Shown piece by piece: positions 15,192 through 23,805 of a stretch of 64,000 nucleotides of DNA. Positions within the stretch are counted from its first letter, which is position 1, and every line of letters begins with the position of its first letter. The stretch covers positions 372,001-436,000 of the forward strand of contig NZ_FONW01000001.1 in the NCBI RefSeq assembly GCF_900113005.1, given 5' to 3'. The DNA is from Sunxiuqinia elliptica. Lineage in GTDB: Bacteria; Bacteroidota; Bacteroidia; Bacteroidales; Prolixibacteraceae. The position numbers and the translations under genes are program-made. The notes beneath the pieces were generated by a model. It did no database searches, was not told the origin of the DNA, and saw only the letters and a program-made list of their open reading frames with translations.

Positions 15192-18100
15192 TTATTCTTT
15201 GATGATCTTTCGAACAACTGCTCCTTCGTCAGTACTGATCCGGACAAAATAGAGGCCGGGAGAAATCTCATCAAACATCAGACTTTGATCGCCAGTAAGG
15301 CTTTCTTTCTGATAAACGACAACTCCACTGGAATTGACAATTGAAAGGTCATAATCATTACGATCAAATTCGATGTGAATCTGACTGTTTACCACCGTAG
15401 GATAAACCTGAACTTGTTGATCCAATTTAACCTGATCAACGGATGTTGGAATATTCGGATTAGGATCTTCCTTATCGTTAATGCCATCACCATCTGAGTC
15501 CGGATTTAGTGGATCCGTTCCCATCGCTTCCTCCTCTTCATCGGTTAAACCATCATTGTCATCATCCGGATCCAGAATATCAGCAATTCCATCCATATCC
15601 GTATCTACAAGAATCTCCAATAAGCCCGATGCTGAACCTTCATAATTCTGATCATCAATGACCACCTCTACCGAATATTCGCCAACTTCAGTAGGAATCT
15701 CTGCGTTCCCTTCATAAGTAACCAGGGTATTTAAACCTTCAGGGTTGGTGCTTACAACAGCTTCCTTGGGCGATCCGTCATAAGCTACCGATAAGTTCTC
15801 CAGCGAGATTGTTGCCTGTGCTTTATTAACGATCAAGGTTCTGCTAATTCTAATTGCATTGTAGTATTCGTCATTCCCGTTTTGATAAGCGTGAATCATG
15901 CAAGTTCCTGCACCAACCAAATGCACCACTCCATTCTTAACGGTTGCCACATCCAAATCCGAAGAAATATAGCTTACCGACAAACCCGAAGTCGCTGTTG
16001 CATTTAAACTGAAGTCCTTATCACCATACGTTTTTGCTTCTATTTCTGGGAAATAGATGGATTGATTCTTCTTGGTCGTTTTAAAAGTTACAATGCTTCC
16101 ATAACTTGTTCCGACGCCATTGGTTGCAAAAGCTCTCAGGTAGTAGGTTTTGTTAGCCGTAAATCCGGAATAGTCTTTAGAGAAACTTCCAGCCCCCGAG
16201 CCATCGCTCACCACAGTTATATCTGCAGCTCCAATTTTCGGATCAGAATTCACAAAAGAATAGACAATTCCACGCTCAGTCACGTTTGAGTTCCCTTCAC
16301 TGGTAATTGTACCTCCTAAAGTGACCTGTTGATTGTCTACGACAGGGGTCAAGGTTGTTACTGTTGGAACTGTAGCTCCAACCAAAACCGCATTTGTTGC
16401 CCCCACACTATTTAAAGTCAGGTTAGCATTATTTCCGGCGACATCTTTTATCGTTCCTCCATTAACAGCCAACGAACCAACCACAATCCCGTCGGTATCC
16501 AAGTCCCCGCCCTGAACCGTATAGCTGAAGGCTAAAGCAGAGCTTCCACTTCCGCTCTGATAGCTAGCCTGGCGTGTGGTTGCTCCAATTGTAAGCGCAA
16601 TTTGAGGAGTTCCGGCATCGGTATTGACGGTAACAGCCTCATCAAAGTTGATGGTAAAATCTAAGTCCTGTCCAGCGACATAAGTCGCATTAGCAGGAAC
16701 GGAAACACTTGTTACCGTTGGAGCAACTGCATCAACTAAAACAGCAGAAGTAGAGCCCACACTGTTTAATGTGAGGTTGGCATCGTTGGAAGCCGCATCT
16801 TTTATGGTACCTCCGTTAGCAGATAAAGTACCAACGGCAATTCCATCGGTATCGAGCTCGCCATTCTGAACAGTGTATCTAAATTCTATGGCATTCGTTC
16901 CACTTCCACTGAGGTAAGCAGCCTGTTGAACAGTACTTCCAACCGTTACAGCAACTTGAGGCGTTCCGCCAGTTGTATTGACCGTGACATTTTCATCAAA
17001 GCTTACCGTGAAATCTAAGTTCTGTCCAGCGATATAAGTTGCATTAGCAGGAACGGAAACACTGCTTATAGTTGGGGCAACTGCATCAATTAAAACAGCG
17101 TTAGTAGAGCCAACACTGTTTAAAGTAAGATTGGCATCATTGCCGGCGGCATCTTTGATGGTTTCTCCGTTAGCTGACAAAGTACCAACGGTTACACCGT
17201 CGGTATCCAGCTCACCCGCTTGAACCGTATAACTGAAGACTAAAGCAGAACTTCCACTTCCGTTCTGATAGGTAGCCTGACGTGTTGTACTCCCAATCGT
17301 AAGCGCTATTTGAGGAGTTCCGCTGGTAGTTGTAACGGTCACATTTTCATCAAAGTTTACGGTAAAATCTAAATCTTGACCTGCAGAATAAGTTGCATTG
17401 GCTGGAACGGAAACACTGCTTACAGCTGGGGCAACTGCATCAATTAAAACAGCAGCAGTAGATCCAACACTGTTTAAAGTAAGATTGGCATCGTTGGAAG
17501 CCGCATCTTTTATGGTACCTCCGTTAGCTGATAATGTACCAACAGCGACACCGTCCGTATCCGAATCACCTGACTCTACGGTATACCGAAATAATAATGC
17601 ATTCGTTCCACTTCCATTGAGGTAAGCAGCCTGCCGAGTAGTACTCCCAATTGTAACAGCAATTTGAGGCGTTCCGCTGGCAGTTGTAACAGTCACATTT
17701 TCGTTAAAGTTAACGGTAAAGTCCAGGTTCTCTCCGGAGCTATAGGTTTTGTCAGCAGGGACGTCTACACTTGTTACCGTTGGGGCAAGAGCATCAACCA
17801 AAACAGCAGTAGTAGATCCAACACTGTTTAAAGTAAGATTGGCATCGTTGGAAGCCGCATCTTTTATGGTACCTCCGTTAGCTGACAAAGTACCAACGGT
17901 TACACCGTCGGTATCCAGCTCACCCGCTTGAACCGTATAACTGAAGACTAAAGCAGAGCTTCCACTTCCACTCTGATAGATAGCCTGGCGTGTTGTACTC
18001 CCAATCGTAAGCGCTATTTGAGGAGTTCCTCCTGTTGTATTGACCGTGACATTTTCATCAAAGTTTACGGTAAAATCTAAGTCTTGACCTGCAGAATAAG

Positions 18101-20804
18101 TTGCATTGGCTGGAACGGAAACACTGCTTACAGCTGGGGCAACTGCATCAATTAAAACAGCAGTAGTAGATCCAACACTGTTTAAAGTAAGATTGGCATC
18201 GTTGGAAGCCGCATCTTTTAAAGTACTTCCATTGGCAGCTAACGAACCAACAGCAATCCCGTCGGTATCCAGGTCGTCCGATTGTACAGTATACCTAAAT
18301 AATAATGCACTTGTTCCACTTCCACTAATATAAGTAGCCTCGCGTGTGGTAGCTCCAATGGTAAGCGCTATTTGAGGAATTCCTCCAGTCGTATTGACCG
18401 TGACGCTTTCATCAAAATTAACGGTGAAGTTCAAGTTTTGGCCGGCTACATAAGTCGCATTTGCTGGAACGGAAACACTGTTAACAGTTGGACCAACTGC
18501 ATCGATTAAGACGTCAGATGTGCTTCCCACACTATTTAAAGTAAGATTGGCATCATTTCCTGCAGCATCTTTTAAAGTACTTCCATTGGCAGCTAACGAA
18601 CCAACAGCAACACCGTCCGTATCAAGGTCACCTTCAAGAACAGTATGTCTAAAAACTAAAGCACTTGTACCACTACCGCTAATATAAGTAGCTTGACGTG
18701 TGGTAGCACCAATCGTAATTGCCATTTGAGGTATTCCACCTGTAGTATTTACAGTTACATTTTCATCAAAGTTTACGGTAAAATCTAAATTTTGCCCTGT
18801 TACATAAGTGGCATTGGCAGGAACGAAAACACTGCTTACAGTGGGTCCAACTGCATCAACCAACACACTGGTCGTGCTTCCCACATTATTTAAGGTGAGA
18901 ACAGCATCATTCCCATCAGCATCTTCTAAGGTCCCTCCATTAGCCGACAAAGTACCAACAGCTACACCGTCCGCATCAAGTTCCCCATATTGAACTGTGT
19001 ATCTAAAGACTAATTCACTAGTTCCACTGCCGCTTATGTAGCTTGCTTGACGTGTGGTACTTCCAATAATAATCGCTATTCGAGGAATTCCGCCAGTTGT
19101 ATTGACCGTGACATTTTCATCAAAGTTTACGGTAAAATCTAAGTTTTGGCCGGCTACATAAGTCGCATTTGCTGGAACGGAAACACTGCTAACAGTTGGG
19201 GCAACTGCATCTTCATCAATGATCGTAAGAGTTACCTGTTGAGTCCCATCTTCTATAGCATTAGTGGGAGCTCCCATATCAATAACAACCGTCTCATTCC
19301 CTTCTTCTATCCCATCATACATAGATGTAACACGCATACTGTCTGTCAAAAATCCAGCAATAATCGTAATTGTGCTTCCTGTAATAGAATAGTCGGTTCC
19401 TCCACCTGTGGCAGTACCACTAAAAGTCAGAGGAATAGTCACCGTTACTCCGGCCGGCGCTGATAGTTCTCCAATAATAAAGGCTTGTCCACCGCTTTCA
19501 TCAGTAATCGGGTTGTAGTGATTCCTTGTAAAAAGAGTAGCAGTAGGCTTAGCATCATCATTCGTAATGGTATATGTAATTTGTTGAGTACCACTTTCTG
19601 TGCCATTGGTCACTGAAGAGATGTCAACAACAACCGTTTCATCACCTTCAAATAGCATATCGTTTATATTCTGGAGTGTAATGGTTCCAGAGGTATTTCC
19701 CGGAGTAATGGTGATCGAACTACTGCTTCGGTTATAGTCAATTTGATTGATTGCAGTACCTGAAAAATCCAAATTCACGGTTACATCTGCGGCATAAGTA
19801 TTTGAAAGCGTTGCATTTATTTCAGATGCTGTCGTTATATTTTCAGCTTTGCTGCCAGGAGTTACACTGAGCGTTACGGTAGGTACAACTGCGCTTGAAA
19901 TAACGGTTGTTGTATTATCCGTATCGGTATCTGTACCGTCATTTATTTCTACCGTAAATGTGGTGGTCTCATTAGTGGTTGTTCTGTTATCTGTTGGATT
20001 AAAAGATAAAGCTCTTAGCTTTGCTTGTAAGTCTGCAGGAGTAGTGCTTGCTATTGTATAGGGACCAGAACCAGAAAGTCCAGTACCTGTTAATACTCCT
20101 TTAGCATTATTGTCTAAAGTAATAGTTGCTGATAAGTTATCTCCATCAGCATCTGTGGTTGTAATGCTTGAAAAAGGAGAAATTGTACTGTTGTCATTTA
20201 CAGTTTGACCAGAAGAAGTTCCCCCTATTACTGGAGCTGTATTTAAAACAGGGGCAGCAATTGAACTCAACGTTATATCTCTAAACTCGATATTGTCTGA
20301 GTTTGAGGATCCATCTAAGTCGGCGGTAATTATAATTTCAGCTACATTAGGAACTGAGCTAGTCTCACCAAAAATTGTTTTAGCGGAGACTTCTGAATTA
20401 AAACTTAAAGGAGCTTGATAGGCAGCAGAAAGAGTCCACGTATCAATAGTATTACCAGAAGAGTTTTTAAAGACAATTTGCGTATTAGTTAATGTTCTAG
20501 AACCAGTGAATGGTCCCCATGACATATCATCAAAAGTAAATGTTCCTGTATTAATACCATCTCCCTTAATAGTACAGGTGAAGCTTGCAGTACTGGAAAC
20601 ACCAACCGTTATTATTGGATTGTAGAATGTCATATTATCGGAAATGATAATGTTTGCTGCAGAAGGACTGGTTGTTATCGATTTGTAACCTCCAGTACTA
20701 CTACCTAAAGCAGAAAAGGTATAGGTCGTTTGCGCAAACGATACATCAACAACAGTAAAACAGATAAATAAAACAAGGCTTGTAACAAAGTAGATTTTCT
20801 TCAT
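15192..20804 (-). CDS. Giant T9SS-secreted repeat protein (Calx-beta, Ig-like repeats, TSP3)
   Basis: A 1870-residue extracellular protein. In order it shows a signal peptide (residues 1-24), a jellyroll-like domain with the D-x-N-x-D-type region at SSNSDNIEFRDI, a cadherin-like domain (TTDADGDNLSATITLDNNAK), two Calx-beta-like domains around residues 310-530 (both ending in a DEGNETV-like or EGDETVVVDI strand), eight near-identical 118-residue Ig-like repeats (about 536-1479), a fibronectin-like segment, an MBG/Ig pair, calcium-binding thrombospondin type 3 repeats (DADMDGI-type, DPDDDNDGLTDEEEE) and a T9SS carboxy-terminal sorting domain (VQVYPTVVNSQIHIEF through VRKIIKE). It should be exported by T9SS and attached to the surface, probably as an adhesin or matrix protein. 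No enzymatic domain is visible. Confidence 0.88.
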   Translation of the reverse strand: MKKIYFVTSLVLFICFTVVDVSFAQTTYTFSALGSSTGGYKSITTSPSAANIIISDNMTFYNPIITVGVSSTASFTCTIKGDGINTGTFTFDDMSWGPFTGSRTLTNTQIVFKNSSGNTIDTWTLSAAYQAPLSFNSEVSAKTIFGETSSVPNVAEIIITADLDGSSNSDNIEFRDITLSSIAAPVLNTAPVIGGTSSGQTVNDNSTISPFSSITTTDADGDNLSATITLDNNAKGVLTGTGLSGSGPYTIASTTPADLQAKLRALSFNPTDNRTTTNETTTFTVEINDGTDTDTDNTTTVISSAVVPTVTLSVTPGSKAENITTASEINATLSNTYAADVTVNLDFSGTAINQIDYNRSSSSITITPGNTSGTITLQNINDMLFEGDETVVVDISSVTNGTESGTQQITYTITNDDAKPTATLFTRNHYNPITDESGGQAFIIGELSAPAGVTVTIPLTFSGTATGGGTDYSITGSTITIIAGFLTDSMRVTSMYDGIEEGNETVVIDMGAPTNAIEDGTQQVTLTIIDEDAVAPTVSSVSVPANATYVAGQNLDFTVNFDENVTVNTTGGIPRIAIIIGSTTRQASYISGSGTSELVFRYTVQYGELDADGVAVGTLSANGGTLEDADGNDAVLTLNNVGSTTSVLVDAVGPTVSSVFVPANATYVTGQNLDFTVNFDENVTVNTTGGIPQMAITIGATTRQATYISGSGTSALVFRHTVLEGDLDTDGVAVGSLAANGSTLKDAAGNDANLTLNSVGSTSDVLIDAVGPTVNSVSVPANATYVAGQNLNFTVNFDESVTVNTTGGIPQIALTIGATTREATYISGSGTSALLFRYTVQSDDLDTDGIAVGSLAANGSTLKDAASNDANLTLNSVGSTTAVLIDAVAPAVSSVSVPANATYSAGQDLDFTVNFDENVTVNTTGGTPQIALTIGSTTRQAIYQSGSGSSALVFSYTVQAGELDTDGVTVGTLSANGGTIKDAASNDANLTLNSVGSTTAVLVDALAPTVTSVDVPADKTYSSGENLDFTVNFNENVTVTTASGTPQIAVTIGSTTRQAAYLNGSGTNALLFRYTVESGDSDTDGVAVGTLSANGGTIKDAASNDANLTLNSVGSTAAVLIDAVAPAVSSVSVPANATYSAGQDLDFTVNFDENVTVTTTSGTPQIALTIGSTTRQATYQNGSGSSALVFSYTVQAGELDTDGVTVGTLSANGETIKDAAGNDANLTLNSVGSTNAVLIDAVAPTISSVSVPANATYIAGQNLDFTVSFDENVTVNTTGGTPQVAVTVGSTVQQAAYLSGSGTNAIEFRYTVQNGELDTDGIAVGTLSANGGTIKDAASNDANLTLNSVGSTSAVLVDAVAPTVTSVSVPANATYVAGQDLDFTINFDEAVTVNTDAGTPQIALTIGATTRQASYQSGSGSSALAFSYTVQGGDLDTDGIVVGSLAVNGGTIKDVAGNNANLTLNSVGATNAVLVGATVPTVTTLTPVVDNQQVTLGGTITSEGNSNVTERGIVYSFVNSDPKIGAADITVVSDGSGAGSFSKDYSGFTANKTYYLRAFATNGVGTSYGSIVTFKTTKKNQSIYFPEIEAKTYGDKDFSLNATATSGLSVSYISSDLDVATVKNGVVHLVGAGTCMIHAYQNGNDEYYNAIRISRTLIVNKAQATISLENLSVAYDGSPKEAVVSTNPEGLNTLVTYEGNAEIPTEVGEYSVEVVIDDQNYEGSASGLLEILVDTDMDGIADILDPDDDNDGLTDEEEEAMGTDPLNPDSDGDGINDKEDPNPNIPTSVDQVKLDQQVQVYPTVVNSQIHIEFDRNDYDLSIVNSSGVVVYQKESLTGDQSLMFDEISPGLYFVRISTDEGAVVRKIIKE
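16368..19199 (-). repeat. Eight tandem 354-bp repeats inside the giant protein
   Basis: The phrase around the codons for VPANATY recurs at 16693, 17047, 17401, 17755, 18109, 18463, 18817 and 19171, always exactly 354 bp apart, so eight units of 118 codons lie head to tail without a single indel. The fourth and sixth units in protein order differ at only about nine residues. Units carry the core FTVNFDENVTVNTTGG and end in LTLNSVGSTTAVLVDA. Confidence 0.95.
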
Positions 20805-21196
20805 AGTTTAAATTGGGATATATTCATACTAATACAATTTCTTCCAGCTAAATTTTTGTTCTAGTTGTCAAAAATTAGTTCCCAATCGCATACCTATTTG
20901 TAGAAAAGGCTGAACAAGAATCGATCTTATTCGAAAGATGAGAAAATGCTAATAAGGCAACTGAACAAGTTGTTTATACTTAAATTAAGCATTTTTCTCT
21001 CTAGGAAGTTACAACAACAAACTGAGCCTGTTTGTTTTGTGCAGAAATAAAATTTAACTCACCAGCAATGGCCTATTTGTTATTAAAATCGGCCATAAAG
21101 TCTCCAAAATATGTTTAGCAATAGCTTTTCACGAAAAAGGCTTGAAGGGGTATAGTTTTTGCCTGTTAGTTTAATACAAAAATTAACTTCCCAGCC
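20805..21196. other. Divergent intergenic region of the surface locus
   Basis: About 390 nt separate the giant T9SS gene (leftward) from the glycine-rich protein gene (rightward), so both promoters lie here. It is A/T-rich. I found no TAnnTTTG box with a correctly spaced TTTG for either gene, and no strong inverted repeat except an imperfect AACAA-G-TTGTT near 20965-20977. Nothing coding is seen. Confidence 0.5.
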
Positions 21197-22735
21197 ATGC
21201 GAGCTTTACTAACCATAGCATTTTTCCTTTTCATCCTTCTTTCAGGGGCAGGAGAAAAAGTGCATGCTGCTCGCTTAGATTCCATTCAAATCATTATTCC
21301 CAAAGAACAGCTTATCTTACCTGGAGAAACGTTTAACTTGGGTGTGCTTGCCTATAAACGCAATGGGAAAATAAAAAAGAATTCAGGCCTGCTTTGGCGC
21401 TACAAAGTTGAAGTGGTTGGTGGCACCTATCAAGCCGGACAAATTACGGTCAATCCGGAACTCAGCCCATCCAAAGGCAAATACATCCGTATTAAAGTTT
21501 TCCCGAGACGCCACCCCGAACTTACCCGTGAAGCTTATGTCCCGCTGAATTACGAAACAAATCTGGAATTTGTGCCCACCCATTCGTTTGACAAAGCACC
21601 GGGAGTTCGAGTTGAAGGTCAGTTGATTCGAACTTACAATAACGGACAAATTCGTGTTTCGGATAAACTAAGAAAGAAACGCGAAGCTGAAAACTTTCGA
21701 TTTGCAACTGACGGAGGATTCTGGGATAAAGGAAAATTCACCATTCATCCAGATTTTCAACAAATTAAAGGCCACCAATCTCGCTTATTCATTCAATCGG
21801 TTAATACTCCATCAATCATTGATACCTTTTCAATTCAGCTCGATTACAAACACAACTACCAACTTCAGGTTTATGGTCGATCAGGAATGGATGGGCACCA
21901 TGGCTTTAGTGGAAGCGATGGTTCTTTCGATGGAGCAGACGGTTCTCCTGGAGGTCATGGAGCAGATGGTGAATATGGCGAACATGCTCCCGATATTGGT
22001 GTTTGGGTTGATTTATACCACGACTCACTTCTCAACCAGCCATTGCTGTATGTGTATGCTGAAAACCTGTGGACAGGCAAAGAACACCGCTACCTGATTA
22101 ATCCTGCAGGAGGCCATTTTTCGGTTAACTCAATTGGTGGACGTGGAGGCGACGGCGGACATGGTGGACGCGGAGGAGATGGAGCCAAAGGGCGCGATGG
22201 CGAAATTTGGATTGAACGAAAAGTTGAGAAAAAAAGGGTGCACAAGCCATTCAAAGAAACCAAAATAGTTACTGAAAAAAAGACCATTACAAACAGCGAG
22301 GGTGAAGAAGAAGAGATTGAGGTCAAAAAAGAAGTAGTGGTGACTGTTTGGAAAGAAGTTGAAGAAGAAGTCGTTATTGAAATCAAGCACCAATATCCTG
22401 GTTTAGATGGCGGCAATGGCGGTCCTGGTGGAACGGGAGGCATTGCTGGCGATGGTGGTGACGGAGGCTCTATTTGGCTTTACTTTACAGAGGATGCCCG
22501 TCCATGGCAACACTTAATTCGCGCCCGAAGCTCTGGTGGATCGGCAGGACGCAACGGAGATGGCGGTCGTGGTGGCAATGGTGGTCGCGGTGGCGATGGC
22601 AAACCAACCGGAAGATCCGGATACAATGGACCAGACGGCCCTTCGGTTTTTGGCTGGGCTTATGATGGTCACGATGGCAAAATTCAGATCATGCCAACCG
22701 AAGAGTTTTTCTTCTACCTTTCAGTTACTCCCTAG
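21197..22735 (+). CDS. Secreted glycine-rich (polyproline-II-like) protein, unknown function
   Basis: I do not recognise a named family. The 512-residue product has a signal peptide (RALLTIAFFLFILLSGAGEK), about 210 residues of predicted beta-rich sequence, then four glycine-rich blocks in which glycine falls at nearly every third residue with Asp, Asn, His or Arg between (for example GMDGHHGFSGSDGSFDGADG, GGRGGDGGHGGRGGDGAKG, GLDGGNGGPGGTGGIAGDGG and GGRGGNGGRGGDGK). Short hydrophobic strands separate the blocks, and a highly charged Lys/Glu segment of about 60 residues (ERKVEKKRVHK to EEEVVIEIKHQY) interrupts blocks two and three. The pattern resembles glycine-rich polyproline-II bundles more than collagen. 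It is divergent to the giant surface protein. Confidence 0.8.
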   Translation: MRALLTIAFFLFILLSGAGEKVHAARLDSIQIIIPKEQLILPGETFNLGVLAYKRNGKIKKNSGLLWRYKVEVVGGTYQAGQITVNPELSPSKGKYIRIKVFPRRHPELTREAYVPLNYETNLEFVPTHSFDKAPGVRVEGQLIRTYNNGQIRVSDKLRKKREAENFRFATDGGFWDKGKFTIHPDFQQIKGHQSRLFIQSVNTPSIIDTFSIQLDYKHNYQLQVYGRSGMDGHHGFSGSDGSFDGADGSPGGHGADGEYGEHAPDIGVWVDLYHDSLLNQPLLYVYAENLWTGKEHRYLINPAGGHFSVNSIGGRGGDGGHGGRGGDGAKGRDGEIWIERKVEKKRVHKPFKETKIVTEKKTITNSEGEEEEIEVKKEVVVTVWKEVEEEVVIEIKHQYPGLDGGNGGPGGTGGIAGDGGDGGSIWLYFTEDARPWQHLIRARSSGGSAGRNGDGGRGGNGGRGGDGKPTGRSGYNGPDGPSVFGWAYDGHDGKIQIMPTEEFFFYLSVTP

Positions 22736-22746
22736 CGCTCGTTTGC

Positions 22747-23556
22747 TTACCTTCGAAGTAACTCAAACTGAGTCATTACCTGTTGAGTAATCGGACCGGG
22801 GGTTCCGTTCCCAACTGTCCAATCATCAATTGTGGTAATGGGAACAACTAATTTGGTTGTGCTGGTCAAAAAGATTTCATCAACGCCTGCAAGCTCCGAC
22901 AGCTCTATCGAACGCTCTTGCGCAGGTAGGGCTAACTGCTCAAGCAAGTCCAAAACAAGCTCACGAGTAATTCCTTTCAATACACGATCTGCGGGAGTAA
23001 TTACCTGGCCATCTTTCACCACAAAAACATTCCCACGCGAGGTTTCCTGCACCGTTTGACCATCATGAAACAAGATGTCCATCACCCGCTCATCAGAACA
23101 AGCATCCATCCAGAACTGGCCACTCAGGTAGTTCGTTGACTTGGCTTCAGGCAAAAAACGTTCGTATTGTTTGGTTACCAAACGCGCTCCATGTATATAA
23201 AGCGACTCCGCATAAGTAGGCATTGTGGTTGGAAAAGCATACAAAGCTCCCTCGTACCAACCATTCCTAGCAGCGGTATGTGGTAGCACAAACAGCTTGA
23301 TAAAAGCATTCTGCAGGTTGTTTTTGGCAATTAATGCTGCTAACACCTCTTTTAGTTGATCGTTAAAGCCGGTTTTTAGATGCAATAAATTCATGGAGTT
23401 CAACAAGCGTTTTACATGCCGATCGCCATAAAAAGGCTTTCCGTTAATCACCTCTAAAAACTCAAATGCACCGTAGCCCCGGTTAATCGAAAGACTCGTA
23501 ATGGGAATACTTATTTCCGATAAATCCCGAAAAGAACCGTTGTCAAATCCAATCAT
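22747..23556 (-). CDS. Class IV PLP-dependent aminotransferase
   Basis: The 269-residue protein is a fold-type IV aminotransferase, the group that includes branched-chain aminotransferase (IlvE), D-amino acid aminotransferase and aminodeoxychorismate lyase (PabC). It shows the RGYGAFEFLEV start, the catalytic lysine in EAKSTNYLSGQFW and the cofactor-phosphate region VQETSRGNVFVVKDG followed by ITPADRVLKGITRELVLDL. Length and the lack of a longer IlvE-type amino terminus make a PabC-like or D-amino acid role as likely as IlvE. It is convergent with the glycine-rich gene with only 11 nt between stops and stands alone. Confidence 0.85.
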   Translation of the reverse strand: MIGFDNGSFRDLSEISIPITSLSINRGYGAFEFLEVINGKPFYGDRHVKRLLNSMNLLHLKTGFNDQLKEVLAALIAKNNLQNAFIKLFVLPHTAARNGWYEGALYAFPTTMPTYAESLYIHGARLVTKQYERFLPEAKSTNYLSGQFWMDACSDERVMDILFHDGQTVQETSRGNVFVVKDGQVITPADRVLKGITRELVLDLLEQLALPAQERSIELSELAGVDEIFLTSTTKLVVPITTIDDWTVGNGTPGPITQQVMTQFELLRR

Positions 23557-23805
23557 AGCATAAATAGTTGTCGCAGCGAAATTACAAAGGATTATTCAGT
23601 TTTCAGGCGATCTATTTCTGAAAGAACCGATGAACCGGTCTCTTTTTTTCTATCCAGCTTCAACGCAAAATTTACCCGAATTCTCTAACTACAGGTCAAT
23701 CAATCCATTCTTCTTTTAAACGATCTTCCAGAATCCCTTGGCTTCCCCATCAAACTCAATCTTTCCATAGTTTATTATTACTTTTACAGCTCTAAATATT
23801 TAAAT

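Noticed and set aside
15024-15344. 106-codon plus-strand open frame across the terminator of the giant gene
   Set aside because: It runs through the terminator hairpin and into the antisense of the T9SS sorting domain; no sensible protein features.
16368-19199. Regularly spaced repeats that could look like a CRISPR array
   Set aside because: The unit is 354 bp, fully coding and in frame, with no unique spacers; it is a protein repeat.
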